A DNA stretch of 64,000 bases from Tepidibacter aestuarii (GCF_934924865.1 NZ_OW235315.1:1364001-1428000); one strand, 5' to 3'; shown: positions 44,479 through 53,363, numbered from the stretch's first letter. Made by a program: numbers and translations. The notes: generated by a model not told the origin, from the sequence alone.

Positions 44479-44637
44479 ATGACTCTTAATGAATTAAAGA
44501 TAGAGCTTGAAGAAGCAAGAATGAGTGTTGATGATATAAAACATTATAGAGTCTTACATCTTAACTTACAAGCTATAAGGGAGCTAGAGAACAGATTAGA
44601 AAAAGAACAGGTTAATAACATAGAGGTTTCCGCTTAG
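44479..44637 (+). CDS. Small hypothetical phage protein (52 aa)
   Basis: AGGAGG site; helical and acidic (LKIELEEARMSVDDIKHYR). No family recognised. Confidence 0.5.
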   Translation: MTLNELKIELEEARMSVDDIKHYRVLHLNLQAIRELENRLEKEQVNNIEVSA

Positions 44638-44741
44638 AAAAATTTATATAAATAAAATAACGGAGGGTTAGATATATCAAACAAAACTGTACCTACAGAA
44701 TTTAAGAATGATAAGAATGGCATGATCCCCAAAACATCAAG

Positions 44742-44900
44742 ATGAAAACTATACATGAATTTTTAGATGTTATGGCAGCTACTAGAGCATACAACAGATG
44801 TGTTAAAAAAATTACTGCAGACGGATTTATGGATGCAAATATGATAGATGAAGAGTTACCCTTTCCAATCGATAACGGAGGAGAGTATAAGGATCAATGA
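44742..44900 (+). CDS. Small hypothetical phage protein (52 aa)
   Basis: ATG start without a strong ribosome site; sequence MKTIHEFLDVMAATRAYNRC, ends DNGGEYKDQ. May be the intact end of a gene broken upstream, because a frame with the GGAGGG site (44663) stops just before it. Confidence 0.4.
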   Translation: MKTIHEFLDVMAATRAYNRCVKKITADGFMDANMIDEELPFPIDNGGEYKDQ

Positions 44901-45033
44901 TTGGGTAATCAAGAAGAACCAACGAAAGAGAGAGTTAGAGGAGGAGATAAAGAATTCTCCAAAACTCAGACACATAGAACAGACGATGAAGCAGTGGGAC
45001 CAGATGTTCAAGAAACTGGAGAAAGCGAAATGA
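44848..45033 (+). CDS. Basic coiled phage protein (start uncertain)
   Basis: The part that looks real begins near 44893 (RINDWVIKKNQRKRELEEEI) and ends KLEKAK, overlapping the next start by ATGA. The first 15 codons overlap another gene and may not be translated; GGAGGAG sits about 10 nt before the natural-looking part, but no standard start codon is there. It could be slightly broken. Confidence 0.4.
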   Translation: MKSYPFQSITEESIRINDWVIKKNQRKRELEEEIKNSPKLRHIEQTMKQWDQMFKKLEKAK

Positions 45034-45137
45034 TCTGTAGTGAATGTAGTAAAAAGATAAAGGAAGTTGTATCGACTTATTCAGAGGGTAGATTCGGAAA
45101 AAAATTATGTATGAATTGTCAGAAAAAATATAAATAA
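45030..45137 (+). CDS. Small zinc-ribbon protein (35 aa)
   Basis: Two CxxC pairs (CSECSKK ... CMNCQKK) form a zinc knuckle or ribbon. GGAGAAAG site; start overlaps the previous stop. Confidence 0.5.
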   Translation: MICSECSKKIKEVVSTYSEGRFGKKLCMNCQKKYK

Positions 45138-45150
45138 GGAGCTGAGTTAG

Positions 45151-45324
45151 ATGGAAGAACAAATAGTTCAAGTATATAAAGAGTGGCATAAAAGTAGATG
45201 TTTAAGATATCCAAATTCAGTTCAGATTGATAACTTTAAACAATACTACATTCCGAGGATAAAAGCTTTGATTAATAAAAAAGGGTATGCCCCTAAAAGA
45301 GCCATAGAGAGAACTTTTAATTAA
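45151..45324 (+). CDS. Small hypothetical phage protein (57 aa)
   Basis: AGGAGC site before ATG. Basic, aromatic sequence (VYKEWHKSRCLRYPNS, then YYIPRIKALINKKGY). No family recognised. Confidence 0.5.
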   Translation: MEEQIVQVYKEWHKSRCLRYPNSVQIDNFKQYYIPRIKALINKKGYAPKRAIERTFN

Positions 45325-45573
45325 AATAGAGTAAATATATTAGAAATAAAATAAAAATCCTACCAAGACTGAGTAGAGTTGATACAAATAGAAGGTACTA
45401 ACCTTATAGAAATTAAAACTCCCACCAACATAGGGTTGAATTGGTGGGAGTAGAAGAAAAAAATATTTAGTTGTAATAGAGGGAGTATTAGCTCCCCAAA
45501 AATTAAGGTTTTAAGAAATTATCTTATTTAAATTATAGACTAAATTTATGAATTTTATACAAAATAAGGTGAA
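45325..45573. other. Gene-free stretch with a strong hairpin
   Basis: Perfect arms ACTCCCACCAA / TTGGTGGGAGT at about 45418-45453, without a T-tract. No gene seen. Confidence 0.45.
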
Positions 45574-46201
45574 ATGCTAGAAGCTATTTTATTAAATCAA
45601 ATGATTTACTGGAGTGAAAAAGTACAAGATTTTGATAAATTCATAAACGAAGAAAATGAAAGAGTTCAAAAATATAATGAAAAAAGTGAATCAATACAAG
45701 AATTAAACAATGGGTGGATCTATAAAAAAGCTTCAGAACTAAAAGAAGAATTAATGGATATAGCTTCAGAAAAAACAATAAGTCGTAAATTAGATAGCTT
45801 AGTTGAAAAAGGCTATACATTACAAATTTATAAAAGTAGACATTAATTTTTATTATGAAGCTTTAAACGTTAGCAAAGGACAAAATGACGATAGCAATAC
45901 TCCTAGTGACAATTCACAAAGCCAAAATGACGATTTAAAAAGTCATGATGACGGCTCGCAACGACACAGTGACGGAGAAATAGCAAAGGTTAAATTAAGC
46001 TCTGGAGACATATACCTATTAGAAATAACAGTATCTAGCTGTTATGACTTAACAGACAAAAGAGGAAGAAAATCAAACAAGAAAAAGCTAAGATTCATAT
46101 GCGAAACTGAGAATCTATATGTATTTGAGCATTTATCAGGACTAAGAGAATGCTTTAGTAAATACACACCAAAAGAAGAATTGAAAATTAAATTAGCTTA
46201 A
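45574..46201 (+). pseudogene. Phage replication protein (winged-helix, DnaD/RepA-like), frameshifted
   Basis: The first frame (LEAILLNQMIYWSEKVQDFD, GWIYKKASELKEEL, TISRKLDSLVEKGY) is the N-terminal winged helix of clostridial phage replication initiators. It stops at 45846, while another frame continues with a Ser/Asp/Gln linker and a C-terminal part (DKRGRKSNKKKLRFICETEN) to 46201. At least one frameshift, and the 5' end lacks a ribosome site. Confidence 0.6.
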
Positions 46202-46246
46202 TTAAAAGCATAAAAAATATAAAAAACAAATTGGAGGAGGTTGAAA

Positions 46247-46486
46247 ATGAAAGCAACAGGAGTAGTTAGAACAGTAGATCAATTAGGAAGATTAGTTTTA
46301 CCAATAGAATTGAGAAGAAATTTAAATATAGATGTTAAAGATTCACTTGAAATATATGTTGATGGAGACATGGTAGTTCTTAAAAAATATGAACCAAGCT
46401 GTATATTCTGTAGAGATGGTAGAGAGCTAAAACACTTTGAAGGAAAGAACGCATACAGCACATGTGTAGAAAAATTAAATAAATAA
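46247..46486 (+). CDS. AbrB/SpoVT-family regulator
   Basis: The swapped-hairpin DNA-binding domain is complete (GVVRTVDQLGRLVLPIELRR, LEIYVDGDMVVLKKY); a C-terminal CxxC...C segment (CIFCRDG, STC) may bind zinc. ATG is set by GGAGGAGG; a TTG two codons upstream overlaps the site. Such regulators act on transition-state genes or, in phages, on early genes. Confidence 0.85.
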   Translation: MKATGVVRTVDQLGRLVLPIELRRNLNIDVKDSLEIYVDGDMVVLKKYEPSCIFCRDGRELKHFEGKNAYSTCVEKLNK

Positions 46487-46627
46487 AAAGGTGGAACAAA
46501 AAATGAAAAATTCAATATACATATAAAGTGTATGTAATTGTGTTACGGTTGAACATCAATTAGATATAGGATTAGTTGAAAAAATACAGGGGGATAGACA
46601 TCCTCCTGGTACTCAAGGAGGTATAGT

Positions 46628-46768
46628 ATGGGAGTTTTACTGGATGCAGTTGAATTAATACAGAAAAAGATTGAGAAAGAAAATAATAGGCCATGGAAAG
46701 AAGTTATTGAAGAAGTTAAAGAAGAGTTGGAATCTAATCAGATATTTATAAAGAATGGTCTTAAATAA
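46628..46768 (+). CDS. Small acidic phage protein (46 aa)
   Basis: AAGGAGG site before ATG; helical sequence (LIQKKIEKENNRPWKEVIEE). No family. Confidence 0.5.
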   Translation: MGVLLDAVELIQKKIEKENNRPWKEVIEEVKEELESNQIFIKNGLK

Positions 46769-46941
46769 AATTTAAAAGGGATTTCATGTTTTTAATATAG
46801 ATTATTCGAATGAATGCTAGGAAATAAGCTAAAAAGAGTTTGTATTTTGATAAACAGTAAATTAACATATGGAAGATGATTATTCAATGGAAGGAGCTGA
46901 AAAAAAGCATCAGGATATATTGAACAGGATTAAAGTAAGAA

Positions 46942-47397
46942 TTAATTGCTGGTGAAAGTATCAAGCTTTTTTAAATATAAATAGAAACAGTATATTAAAA
47001 AATATGCTATTAAATATGAAAAAAAGGTAAGGAGGATATTCCAACCCTTACAATATATGACTTTTCCAAATAAGACCAATATTAACTCGAAGAGAGTTGT
47101 AATTGATGTAAATAAAAGAACAAGTATATTAGGGTTGAATTTTTTCTGATGAATTAAATAAATCATAAAACTCGAAAGAACAGCATATACACCAATATCA
47201 GCAGGTAAACGAGACATTGGACCGTGTTTTATGGGAGTAACTTTCCATAAATCAAGAAATACACCAAATTGATTAATTATGTGAGATAATACTGATCCGA
47301 ATGGAGCTATTATTAAAACTATTTTTTTATCTTTTTTAAAGAGAAATAAACCAAATATCCAAAAGGGAATAAAAAATAAAAACCAATTTTTTAACAT
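46942..47397 (-). CDS. CBO0543-like multi-helix membrane protein
   Basis: About five membrane helices. The motif PIKHGPMSRLPADIGVYAVL and the FxxKKFNPN segment match the CBO0543-type family of clostridia and bacilli; function unknown. ATG at 47397 is chosen for AGGAGTAG; the frame runs 26 codons further up without a site. A decayed copy is at 63.3-63.8 kb. It sits on the opposite strand to the phage genes and is probably a passenger. Confidence 0.6.
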   Translation of the reverse strand: MLKNWFLFFIPFWIFGLFLFKKDKKIVLIIAPFGSVLSHIINQFGVFLDLWKVTPIKHGPMSRLPADIGVYAVLSSFMIYLIHQKKFNPNILVLLFTSITTLFELILVLFGKVIYCKGWNILLTFFSYLIAYFLIYCFYLYLKKLDTFTSN

Positions 47398-47732
47398 ATG
47401 ATCTACTCCTATACCATGAAATTTTATTATGAATATTAGTATTTCAAAAAATAAATATATTAATTCAAAATGCAAATTGATAAGCTTTAAAAATAAAATA
47501 CATACAGCAAAATAAATATTTCTAAAAATATTTCCAATAGCTTTAAATGTTTCAACAAAATAATGTGAAATTATAAAGACTTTACTTAAAATATATGTAA
47601 AATGTCATAGTATGTAGAATGTAATTTTATATTTATAAAAACTAGAACTAATAAATATGGATTTAAAATTAATGAAGATTTGTGTGTTGATAAAATAAAA
47701 CAAAATAATTTAAATTAATGAAGGAATTAAAG
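47398..47732. other. Intergenic stretch
   Basis: Promoter side of the CBO0543-like gene and of the Gam remnant; a further minus-strand hydrophobic frame up to 47475 is open but lacks a start signal. Nothing else seen. Confidence 0.4.
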
Positions 47733-48287
47733 ATGAATGAAAATTATAGATTATCAGATATATTTTTAGATATTGATAAAGAAGAAAAAGAAACTTGGAA
47801 GATAGACAATGATAATACTGCGGATTGGGCCCTAGATAAGATAAAAGAATCTAGAGAGGAATAGGAGAGATTTGAAAAGGTAGCCATGGCTAAGATAGAG
47901 CAAATTAAACTAGTATTAGATCAGGAACGAAAGAAAGCAGATAATGAAATAAGCTTCTTTGAAAGTAAGCTAAGAGAATATGTTGAGACTTTGAAAATGA
48001 AAGAAACTAAAACTTAAAAAACATACTCTCTACTTTCAGGAAAAATAGTAATTAAAAAAGATAAGTCAGATTTTAAGATTGATAAAGATGTAGTACTTGA
48101 AAATATTAAAACTATAGAGGGTTATGAAGAGTACATAAAAGTTAAAGAAGATCTAGCTTGGGGAGATTTGAAAAAGAATTTAGCAATAGAAGATGGACAG
48201 ATAATTAATAAAGTTACTGGAGAAGTATTAGAAATTGAAGGGATAGAGGTAGAAATAAAGCCTGGAATATTTGAGATTAAGTTTTAA
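47733..48287 (+). pseudogene. Phage host-nuclease inhibitor Gam family, two in-frame stops
   Basis: Read through, 184 residues match the clostridial Gam type: helical IEQIKLVLDQERKKADNEIS, then FFESKLREYVETLKMKETKT, YSLLSGKIVIKKDKSDF, and EIKPGIFEIKF at the end. A TAG interrupts after SREE and a TAA after KETKT. Gam binds DNA ends and blocks RecBCD-type nucleases. Both stops make it inactive as one protein. Confidence 0.75.
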
Positions 48288-48310
48288 TAGTATCTTAGAA
48301 TATGTGAAAA

Positions 48311-48349
48311 TGTAATAATGCTAAAAGTATTGGAATTTTAGCATTATTA
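48311..48349. terminator. Long perfect hairpin between convergent genes
   Basis: GTAATAATGCTAAAA / TTTTAGCATTATTAC arms with a 9-nt loop; no T-tract, but it lies where a shared terminator is expected. Confidence 0.55.
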
Positions 48350-48356
48350 CAACTAA

Positions 48357-48497
48357 CTATTCACTCTTAACAAGTTCTTTCATACAGTAAACCGGCGATT
48401 TTAATTCACGGTGGAAATTAATACATTGACAACATTTACCGTGTCTTTCGCACTCTGTATTTGGACAAGTACAATTTTCTTTATTACATTTACTCAT
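48357..48497 (-). CDS. Cysteine-rich small zinc-binding-type protein (46 aa)
   Basis: Nine cysteines in 46 residues (CNKENCTCPNTECERHGKCC, then QCINFH and YCMKEL). Strong CCGGAGGTG upstream of the ATG. The pattern matches the small Cys-rich DUF6485-like proteins of clostridia, probably metal-binding. It is intact and on the opposite strand to the decayed phage genes. Confidence 0.7.
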   Translation of the reverse strand: MSKCNKENCTCPNTECERHGKCCQCINFHRELKSPVYCMKELVKSE

Positions 48498-48614
48498 ACT
48501 AACACCTCCGGTTATCATAATAAAAACATTTTATCATAATACAAAGTTGTCGAATAGTAGGGTTTAATAACAAAAGAAAGATTGAAATATTTTAAATTTG
48601 AGGGAGGAGAAACT

Positions 48615-49046
48615 ATGACGGATTCAAGTTACAAAAAGAATTACAAGATGGCCAACAAAGGAAGTATTTTTGAGTAGGAGATAATAAAATCAAATGAAGG
48701 ATATAAAAATAGAGGACTAGCTTTAATACAAAAGATTAGTACACCATGGCAAGTAAAAAGACAGGGAAAGAAAATAGTATCTCCATTTCTGGTGGGAAAG
48801 TCCACTCTAAATTTTAGGGAAACAGTTAAACCAGGACTTTCAATAAGTTTTGATTGTAAGGAATCAGAAGATGAAAGAGGATTACCTCTTAAACATATAG
48901 AGCCACATCAAATTGAATATATAAGGAATGCCCTGAAAATGGGTGAGACAAGTTTTATACTTTTCTATATGAAGAAGTATAATAATAGATACTTAATACC
49001 AGGATCTATAGCAGATAAGTTAGTTGAAAAGTTTAAGGAGTTATAG
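48615..49046 (+). pseudogene. RecU-family Holliday junction resolvase, one in-frame stop
   Basis: Read through, the protein starts MANKGSIFE, meets TAG, then EIIKSNEGYKNRGLALIQK, followed by the nuclease core GKSTLNFRE...SISFDCKES and HIEPHQIEYI, matching RecU (KSTxDF ... FEAKET ... HQ). The core Glu-Ala-Lys region reads FDCKES, so it may also be altered. Resolvases of this type process phage recombination intermediates. Confidence 0.72.
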
Positions 49047-49049
49047 AAC

Positions 49050-49453
49050 ATGTAAGACCTAAGAGCATACTTTTTATTGAAGATATGGAGTGGGAACCAG
49101 GAACTTCTAAACAGCCATGGATGGTTAAAATTAAAAAGGCTAATAAAGAGATTCAATATATGCTTGGATACGAATACGTTTTAGAGACCAGAAATTACTA
49201 CATAGAAAGAATGAACACAAGTCAAATCGTAGGAATACTATATCATGAACTTAGACATATAGATAAAGAGGGGGATTTAATAAACCATGATATAGAGGAT
49301 TGGGGTAACATGGTAGCTACTTTAGGCAAAGATTGGGCTACAACACAAGAATCTATACAAAATATACTAGATGATGATTTTATACAATGAGATGAACTTA
49401 GAAAAGCAGGCAGACAGATAAATATGTTTGAAACATTAAGATTGGCAAAATAA
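49050..49453 (+). pseudogene. Phage putative metallopeptidase, interrupted by TGA
   Basis: Contains RPKSILFIEDMEWEPG, YEYVLETRNYYIERMN and the zinc motif YHELRHIDKEGD, the clostridial phage metallopeptidase. A TGA replaces a likely Trp codon after DDDFIQ, and the frame goes on as DELRKAGRQINMFETLRLAK. The 5' end has no clear start; an ATG at 49085 cuts off the first strand. Confidence 0.65.
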
Positions 49454-49504
49454 AAATTTCTCAGGAAATAATAGACATAATTTTAGAGGAGGAATCAAAT
49501 AGAT

Positions 49505-49678
49505 TTGAAAGAGCTAAGTAAAAAAGAAATGTTAAAGTATCAGATGGTATCGTTTATAGATTGCGTGCTGGATGCAGCAGATAATGAAAATAAGTTAGAT
49601 TATATTAATATAGAGATAAATAATCATAATGGAAATCTTCAAATGGATTACACTTTAAGAAATAGGAAAAAAGCATAG
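49505..49678 (+). CDS. Small hypothetical phage protein (57 aa)
   Basis: TTG start about 10 bases after GAGGAGG. Sequence KEMLKYQMVSFIDCVLDAAD followed by an NIEINNHNGNLQMDY hairpin. No family. Confidence 0.45.
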   Translation: MKELSKKEMLKYQMVSFIDCVLDAADNENKLDYINIEINNHNGNLQMDYTLRNRKKA

Positions 49679-49699
49679 TAGTCCTACTGTATAAGCAGC

Positions 49700-49741
49700 G
49701 GACACTCTTAAGTCTAATACAGGCTAGGAGTGTCCTTTTTT
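49700..49741 (+). terminator. Terminator within the prophage
   Basis: GGACACTC / GAGTGTCC arms, then TTTTTT. Confidence 0.8.
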
Positions 49742-49774
49742 ATTTCAGACATAGAAATAGGAAGGGGATATAGA

Positions 49775-50293
49775 ATGATTAAGAAGGAAGTTTTTAAGAA
49801 AACAGAAGGTATGCTATATAGGTATTTTAAAGATAAAAGAGATATAAATATGATGCAGCATAAAATATTGGTACTTGAAAATAATAAGAATAAATTAGAA
49901 TATATATTGAAAAGTACACATATATCATCTTTAGAATGTATGAATGGAGATATAAAAGGAATAAGTTATGAATCAGAAAGAGTACAAACAAGTGTAGGAA
50001 AAGAAAGTTATTTTGAAAAAGCTTTGATGAAAGAGATAGATAACTTAGAAAGAGAATGTGTAGATATAAATAAGAAGATTATAAAGTTAAGGATTAAAGC
50101 TACAAACAAGGAAGCTAGACTTTTTATAGATCTTAAATATGGAGAAGGAGCTAGTTTTTACACAATAGCAGATAAGTTAAATATCAGTAAGTCTACAGCA
50201 GAAAGAAGAAGGGGTGAAATAATAGAAGATATAGCTAAGTTTTATAATTTTTATGAGATAAAAATGGGACGAAGTTGGGATTTTGCAGTTTGA
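49775..50293 (+). CDS. Phage late-transcription regulator (RinA/sigma-like)
   Basis: Coiled N-terminal part with acidic and basic helices; the C-terminal helix-turn-helix reads RLFIDLKYGEGASFYTIADK then LNISKSTAERRRGEI, as in RinA/ArpU-type activators placed just before the terminase. 172 residues. ATG follows GGAAGGGGA. Intact, unlike many neighbours. Confidence 0.7.
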   Translation: MIKKEVFKKTEGMLYRYFKDKRDINMMQHKILVLENNKNKLEYILKSTHISSLECMNGDIKGISYESERVQTSVGKESYFEKALMKEIDNLERECVDINKKIIKLRIKATNKEARLFIDLKYGEGASFYTIADKLNISKSTAERRRGEIIEDIAKFYNFYEIKMGRSWDFAV

Positions 50294-50397
50294 TTTATAT
50301 AATATAATACTAAATGAGACAGTTTCATACAGATATTGAAAAGGAAAAATACAATTCCCCCTATGAGAAACTCAATAAAAATTTATTTACAGTAGCA

Positions 50398-50453
50398 TAA
50401 TTTTTAAATAGTCTGATATTACTATATAGTAATATCAGACTATTTAAAAATTA
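50398..50453. repeat. 56-bp perfect palindrome
   Basis: Every base from 50398 to 50425 pairs with its mirror in 50426-50453. There is no loop and no T-tract, so it is not a standard terminator. It lies between the RinA-like gene and the copper amine oxidase-type gene. Confidence 0.9.
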
Positions 50454-50512
50454 CGAAAAATGTAATAATATTGAATTAAATAAATAAATTTTAAATTCAG
50501 GGAGGAATCAAG

Positions 50513-51604
50513 ATGAAAAAAGTCAAAAAAACATTATCTTTAGTTCTAGTATTGACATTAATAGTTGTAACACCTATGCTCTCTTTTGCAAAAGGAAATA
50601 GAGGTTCAGGATCGTCAAAGAGCAAAGGAAAAACTCAAAGCAGTCAGTCAAATGATTCAAAAAGTTCAAATAGCAAGAAAAGTAATGATTCAAAAGTAAA
50701 GGAAAATAGTATTTCAGAAAATAAACAAATAGAAAGTAACAAATCTACAACAGATACAGAAGAAAATAAGGAAGATACTACAAAACCAGAAACTAAAAAA
50801 ATTGATAATAAAAAAAGAAATGAAATAAAAAGAGAAATACAAAAACTTAAAAAAGAAGCAAAGAAAGCTTATTCTCGAGAGGAACTTCAGAAAATACAAG
50901 AAACAGTAAAAGAAATTAGTAGCAAATATCCTGGAATTAAAACATTACCTGTGGATAATGTAATATCTAAAAAAATGAATATGAAATTTGATACACCACC
51001 TGTTATTAAAGAAGGTAGAACATTAATTCCTGTAAGAGCTATATCAGAAGGATTCGGAGCAGATGTAAGTTGGAATCAAGAAGAGAAAAAAGTTACGATA
51101 ATAAAAGAGGGAAAAGAAATAGTTCTTCAATTAGGAAGTGATATAGCTTATATAGATGGAATTGAAACTAAGCTTGATGTTCCTGCTGAAACAATGAATA
51201 ATAGAACTATTGTACCATTAAGATTTATTGCTGAGAACTTAGGTTTAAAAGTAGATTGGGATGAGGATACTGAAACAATTGAAATTGAAGAAGGAAATGA
51301 AGATACAGATGATGAAACAACTACAGATGAAACAACTACAGATGAAACAACTACAGATGAAACAACTACTGATGGAACAACTACAGATGAAACAGCTACT
51401 GATGGAACAACTACAGATGAAACAGCTACTGATGGAACAACTACAGATGGAACAACTACAGATGAAACAACTACAGATGAAACAACTACAGATGAAACAA
51501 CTACAGATGGAACAACTACAGATGAAACAACTACAGATGGAACAACTACAGATGGAACAACTACTGATGGAACAACTACAGATGAAACAGTTACCAATAA
51601 CTAG
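50513..51604 (+). CDS. Exported protein with copper amine oxidase N-terminal-type domains and Thr-rich repeat tail
   Basis: A signal peptide (1 to about 27) leads to a Ser/Lys-rich linker, a basic coiled segment (about 95-140) and two beta-alpha units of the copper amine oxidase N-terminal (stalk) domain: PPVIKEGRTLIPVRAISEGF and NRTIVPLRFIAENLGLKVDW. The last about 100 residues are 19 five-residue units of the TTTD(E/G) type. No sorting motif or membrane anchor is visible. Strong GGGAGG site. The tail may be glycosylated and act as a stalk; repeat number probably varies. It is likely a passenger in the prophage. Confidence 0.8.
   Translation: MKKVKKTLSLVLVLTLIVVTPMLSFAKGNRGSGSSKSKGKTQSSQSNDSKSSNSKKSNDSKVKENSISENKQIESNKSTTDTEENKEDTTKPETKKIDNKKRNEIKREIQKLKKEAKKAYSREELQKIQETVKEISSKYPGIKTLPVDNVISKKMNMKFDTPPVIKEGRTLIPVRAISEGFGADVSWNQEEKKVTIIKEGKEIVLQLGSDIAYIDGIETKLDVPAETMNNRTIVPLRFIAENLGLKVDWDEDTETIEIEEGNEDTDDETTTDETTTDETTTDETTTDGTTTDETATDGTTTDETATDGTTTDGTTTDETTTDETTTDETTTDGTTTDETTTDGTTTDGTTTDGTTTDETVTNN
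51314..51598 (+). repeat. 15-bp coding minisatellite (about 19 units)
   Basis: Units of the kind ACAACTACAGATGAA or with GATGGA, in frame, encode TTDET/TTDGT. Copies differ mainly by GAA/GGA, ACA/GCT and ACA/ACT. Confidence 0.85.
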
Positions 51605-51612
51605 TGATAGTC

Positions 51613-51640
51613 TAAAAAGAGCCAACCAAGGCTCTTTTTT
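51613..51640 (+). terminator. Terminator after the repeat-tail protein
   Basis: AAAAAGAGCC / GGCTCTTTTTT arms. Confidence 0.85.
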
Positions 51641-51698
51641 AATGCAAAGAAACAAAACAAACACAAAATACATAAAGCAACTAGCATGAGGTGGTGAT

Positions 51699-51833
51699 AT
51701 GGCAAGAGCAAGAAGCCCAAATAGAGATAAAGCGAAAGAAATATATCTTGATTCTAAAGGGTTAGTAAAGTTAAAAGACATAGCAGCAGAATTAGGAGTT
51801 AGAGATTCACAAATTAGAAAATGGATTAGATGA
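51699..51833 (+). pseudogene. Terminase small subunit, N-terminal fragment
   Basis: GAGGTGGTGAT then ATG; MARARSPNRDKAKEIYLDS followed by the helix-turn-helix LKDIAAELGVRDSQIRKWIR, the start of phage terminase small subunits. It stops after 44 residues where about 150-250 are normal, and endolysin sequence follows directly, so a large deletion joined packaging and lysis modules. Confidence 0.72.
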
Positions 51834-52335
51834 TAAGAATGAGTAGAAACTTGAATGATTTGCATCCATATGTTAAGCACTTAGCTGAGAAGTTTATAGG
51901 AGGATGTAAGGGCCATGGGATAGAAGTATTAATATATTGTACATATAGAAGTATAGAAGAACAAAATAAGCTTTATGCTAAAGGGAGAACAGTTCCAGGA
52001 AATAAGATTACACAGCACAGTGGGGTAGAACAGACTTATATGAAAAGATGGGAGCAATAGGTAAATCTATAGGACTTGAATGGGGAGGTGATTTTAAAAG
52101 TATTAAAGATAGGCCGCATTTTTAATGGATGGGTGGATTTACAATGGATCAATTAAGAAACGGATGGTATCCAGCAGATCCAATAACTGTTATTGAGAAT
52201 GAGTTTGTAGTTGCAGTAAATAAATTAGTAGAAAAAGGAGTAATTAATAGTCCTAATTATTGGTTAAACAATAAAATATATAAAGTAGAATATGTAAGGG
52301 AGCTTATAAAAAATAGTGCTAAAAAATTAAAGTGA
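51830..52335 (+). pseudogene. M15-type endolysin (L-Ala-D-Glu peptidase-like), frameshifted
   Basis: The first frame has LHPYVKHLAEKFIGGC, TYRSIEEQNKLYAKGRT and a His-containing THSG site. A frameshift near 52025 follows, then LYEKMGAIGKSIGLEWGGDF and RPHF before a TAA where Gln-Trp is expected. The next frame carries a cell wall or linker part (WLNNKIYKVEYVRELIKN) to 52335. It would cut peptide bonds in peptidoglycan if intact. Confidence 0.7.
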
Positions 52336-52474
52336 TTTATAGAGTGTGACTTTTGCTTTTTACAGTAAAACAAATCTTGTGTTTAAAAATAATGTTGGTA
52401 GACAATAATACACAGTGTAATTAAAGAATTTTATACGAAATAAAAAGTATAAATAGAAAGTGAGGAACAGTTTT

Positions 52475-53182
52475 ATGACGAGACAAGAATTTATTAACAA
52501 GTCTGGTGGAGTTTTCAAAAATAATAAGTATTATAAAAACTGGGGTTCATCACAGAAAAAAGAGAATTTTTGGGATTTCTTTAATTTGAATAGTGACAAA
52601 TATCCTTATATAAAATCTATTTATGGGGGTATAGAGGTTGATGAACTTTGGAGTAAAAAGGAACACAGTATAGAGCATATTTTTCCTAAAAAGCTAATAA
52701 AAGATTATTTTAAAAACAAAGAAATTAGTGATGAAATAATAAAGGGAGCAACAACAAATCCTCTGAATTTTGCTGCTGCTCATAGAAAAATAAATTCACT
52801 TAGGGGACATCTTCCTTTTGATATAGAAGAAGATGAAGTTAAAAGAACGGTTAAAATTTATTGTGAGTCAAACTATGATCCATGGGGAATAGATCATGAA
52901 TCAGAATGGGTAATTCCAGAAATAAGTAGAGGAAACGTTGCTAGAGCAATGTTATATATGTGCTTAACATATGGAATAAAAGAATTATATCAAGAGCATA
53001 TTAATGCATATAGAAACTGGTGCAAGATAGATCCTCCAAACCTTATAGAGCTAGAATATAATGAATGGGTTTATGAAAAACATGGAATAAGAAATCCTTT
53101 TATAACATCTGATGTTGATGAAATGTTGGATTTATTGAATGATAAAGAATTGTTAGGGTCTATAATGGTAGAAAATTTATAA
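52475..53182 (+). CDS. Endonuclease I-like HNH/His-Me nuclease
   Basis: A His-Me finger nuclease of the EndA/NucM type: SIEHIFPKK holds the catalytic His, NPLNFAAAHRKINSLRGHLP the metal-site Asn and RG motif, and GNVARAMLYMCLTYG the following helix. No signal peptide is visible, unlike exported EndA. 235 residues; ATG follows GTGAGGAAC. Intact, with its own terminator. DNA or RNA target unknown. Confidence 0.8.
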   Translation: MTRQEFINKSGGVFKNNKYYKNWGSSQKKENFWDFFNLNSDKYPYIKSIYGGIEVDELWSKKEHSIEHIFPKKLIKDYFKNKEISDEIIKGATTNPLNFAAAHRKINSLRGHLPFDIEEDEVKRTVKIYCESNYDPWGIDHESEWVIPEISRGNVARAMLYMCLTYGIKELYQEHINAYRNWCKIDPPNLIELEYNEWVYEKHGIRNPFITSDVDEMLDLLNDKELLGSIMVENL

Positions 53183-53219
53183 AAATATATAGACACTAAT
53201 TATGAATTTTCTATTAATC

Positions 53220-53253
53220 TAGAGGATGTCTCCTTTTGAGATATCCTCTTTTT
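53220..53253 (+). terminator. Terminator after the nuclease gene
   Basis: AGAGGATGTCTC / GAGATATCCTCT arms, then Ts. Confidence 0.8.
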
Positions 53254-53363
53254 AATATAACAAAATAAAAATTCTTTAAAACTTTAAGCACGCATTGTGC
53301 TACTTTTTTCATATACCTTTGAATGTAAGTGAATTTGCATTTACTTCTCTGATCATAAAAAAG

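Larger units (their letters stand above)
40664..52335. mobile_element. Degenerate prophage
   Basis: The order ImmA-like gene, divergent XRE regulators, many small early genes, replication protein, AbrB, Gam, RecU, metallopeptidase, RinA-like regulator, terminase start and endolysin follows a clostridial phage map from the lysogeny module to the packaging start. Several genes carry in-frame stops, and no integrase, capsid or tail genes are seen, so it is a decayed remnant. Ends are approximate. Confidence 0.75.

Noticed and set aside
48600..49500. Stop codons as evidence of a recoded genetic code
   Set aside because: Stops of all three kinds occur and only in the decayed region; core genes use normal stops, so loss of function is the simpler reading.
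51314..51598. Possible CRISPR array
   Set aside because: Units are contiguous 15-bp repeats without unique spacers and lie inside a coding frame.
51148..51880. Long minus-strand and second plus-strand frames over the Thr-repeat region (Val/Ser-rich, Cys/Ser/Ile-rich, Met/Gln/Leu-rich)
   Set aside because: They are frame shadows of the 15-bp repeat, which keeps all frames open. None has a ribosome site or sensible protein composition.
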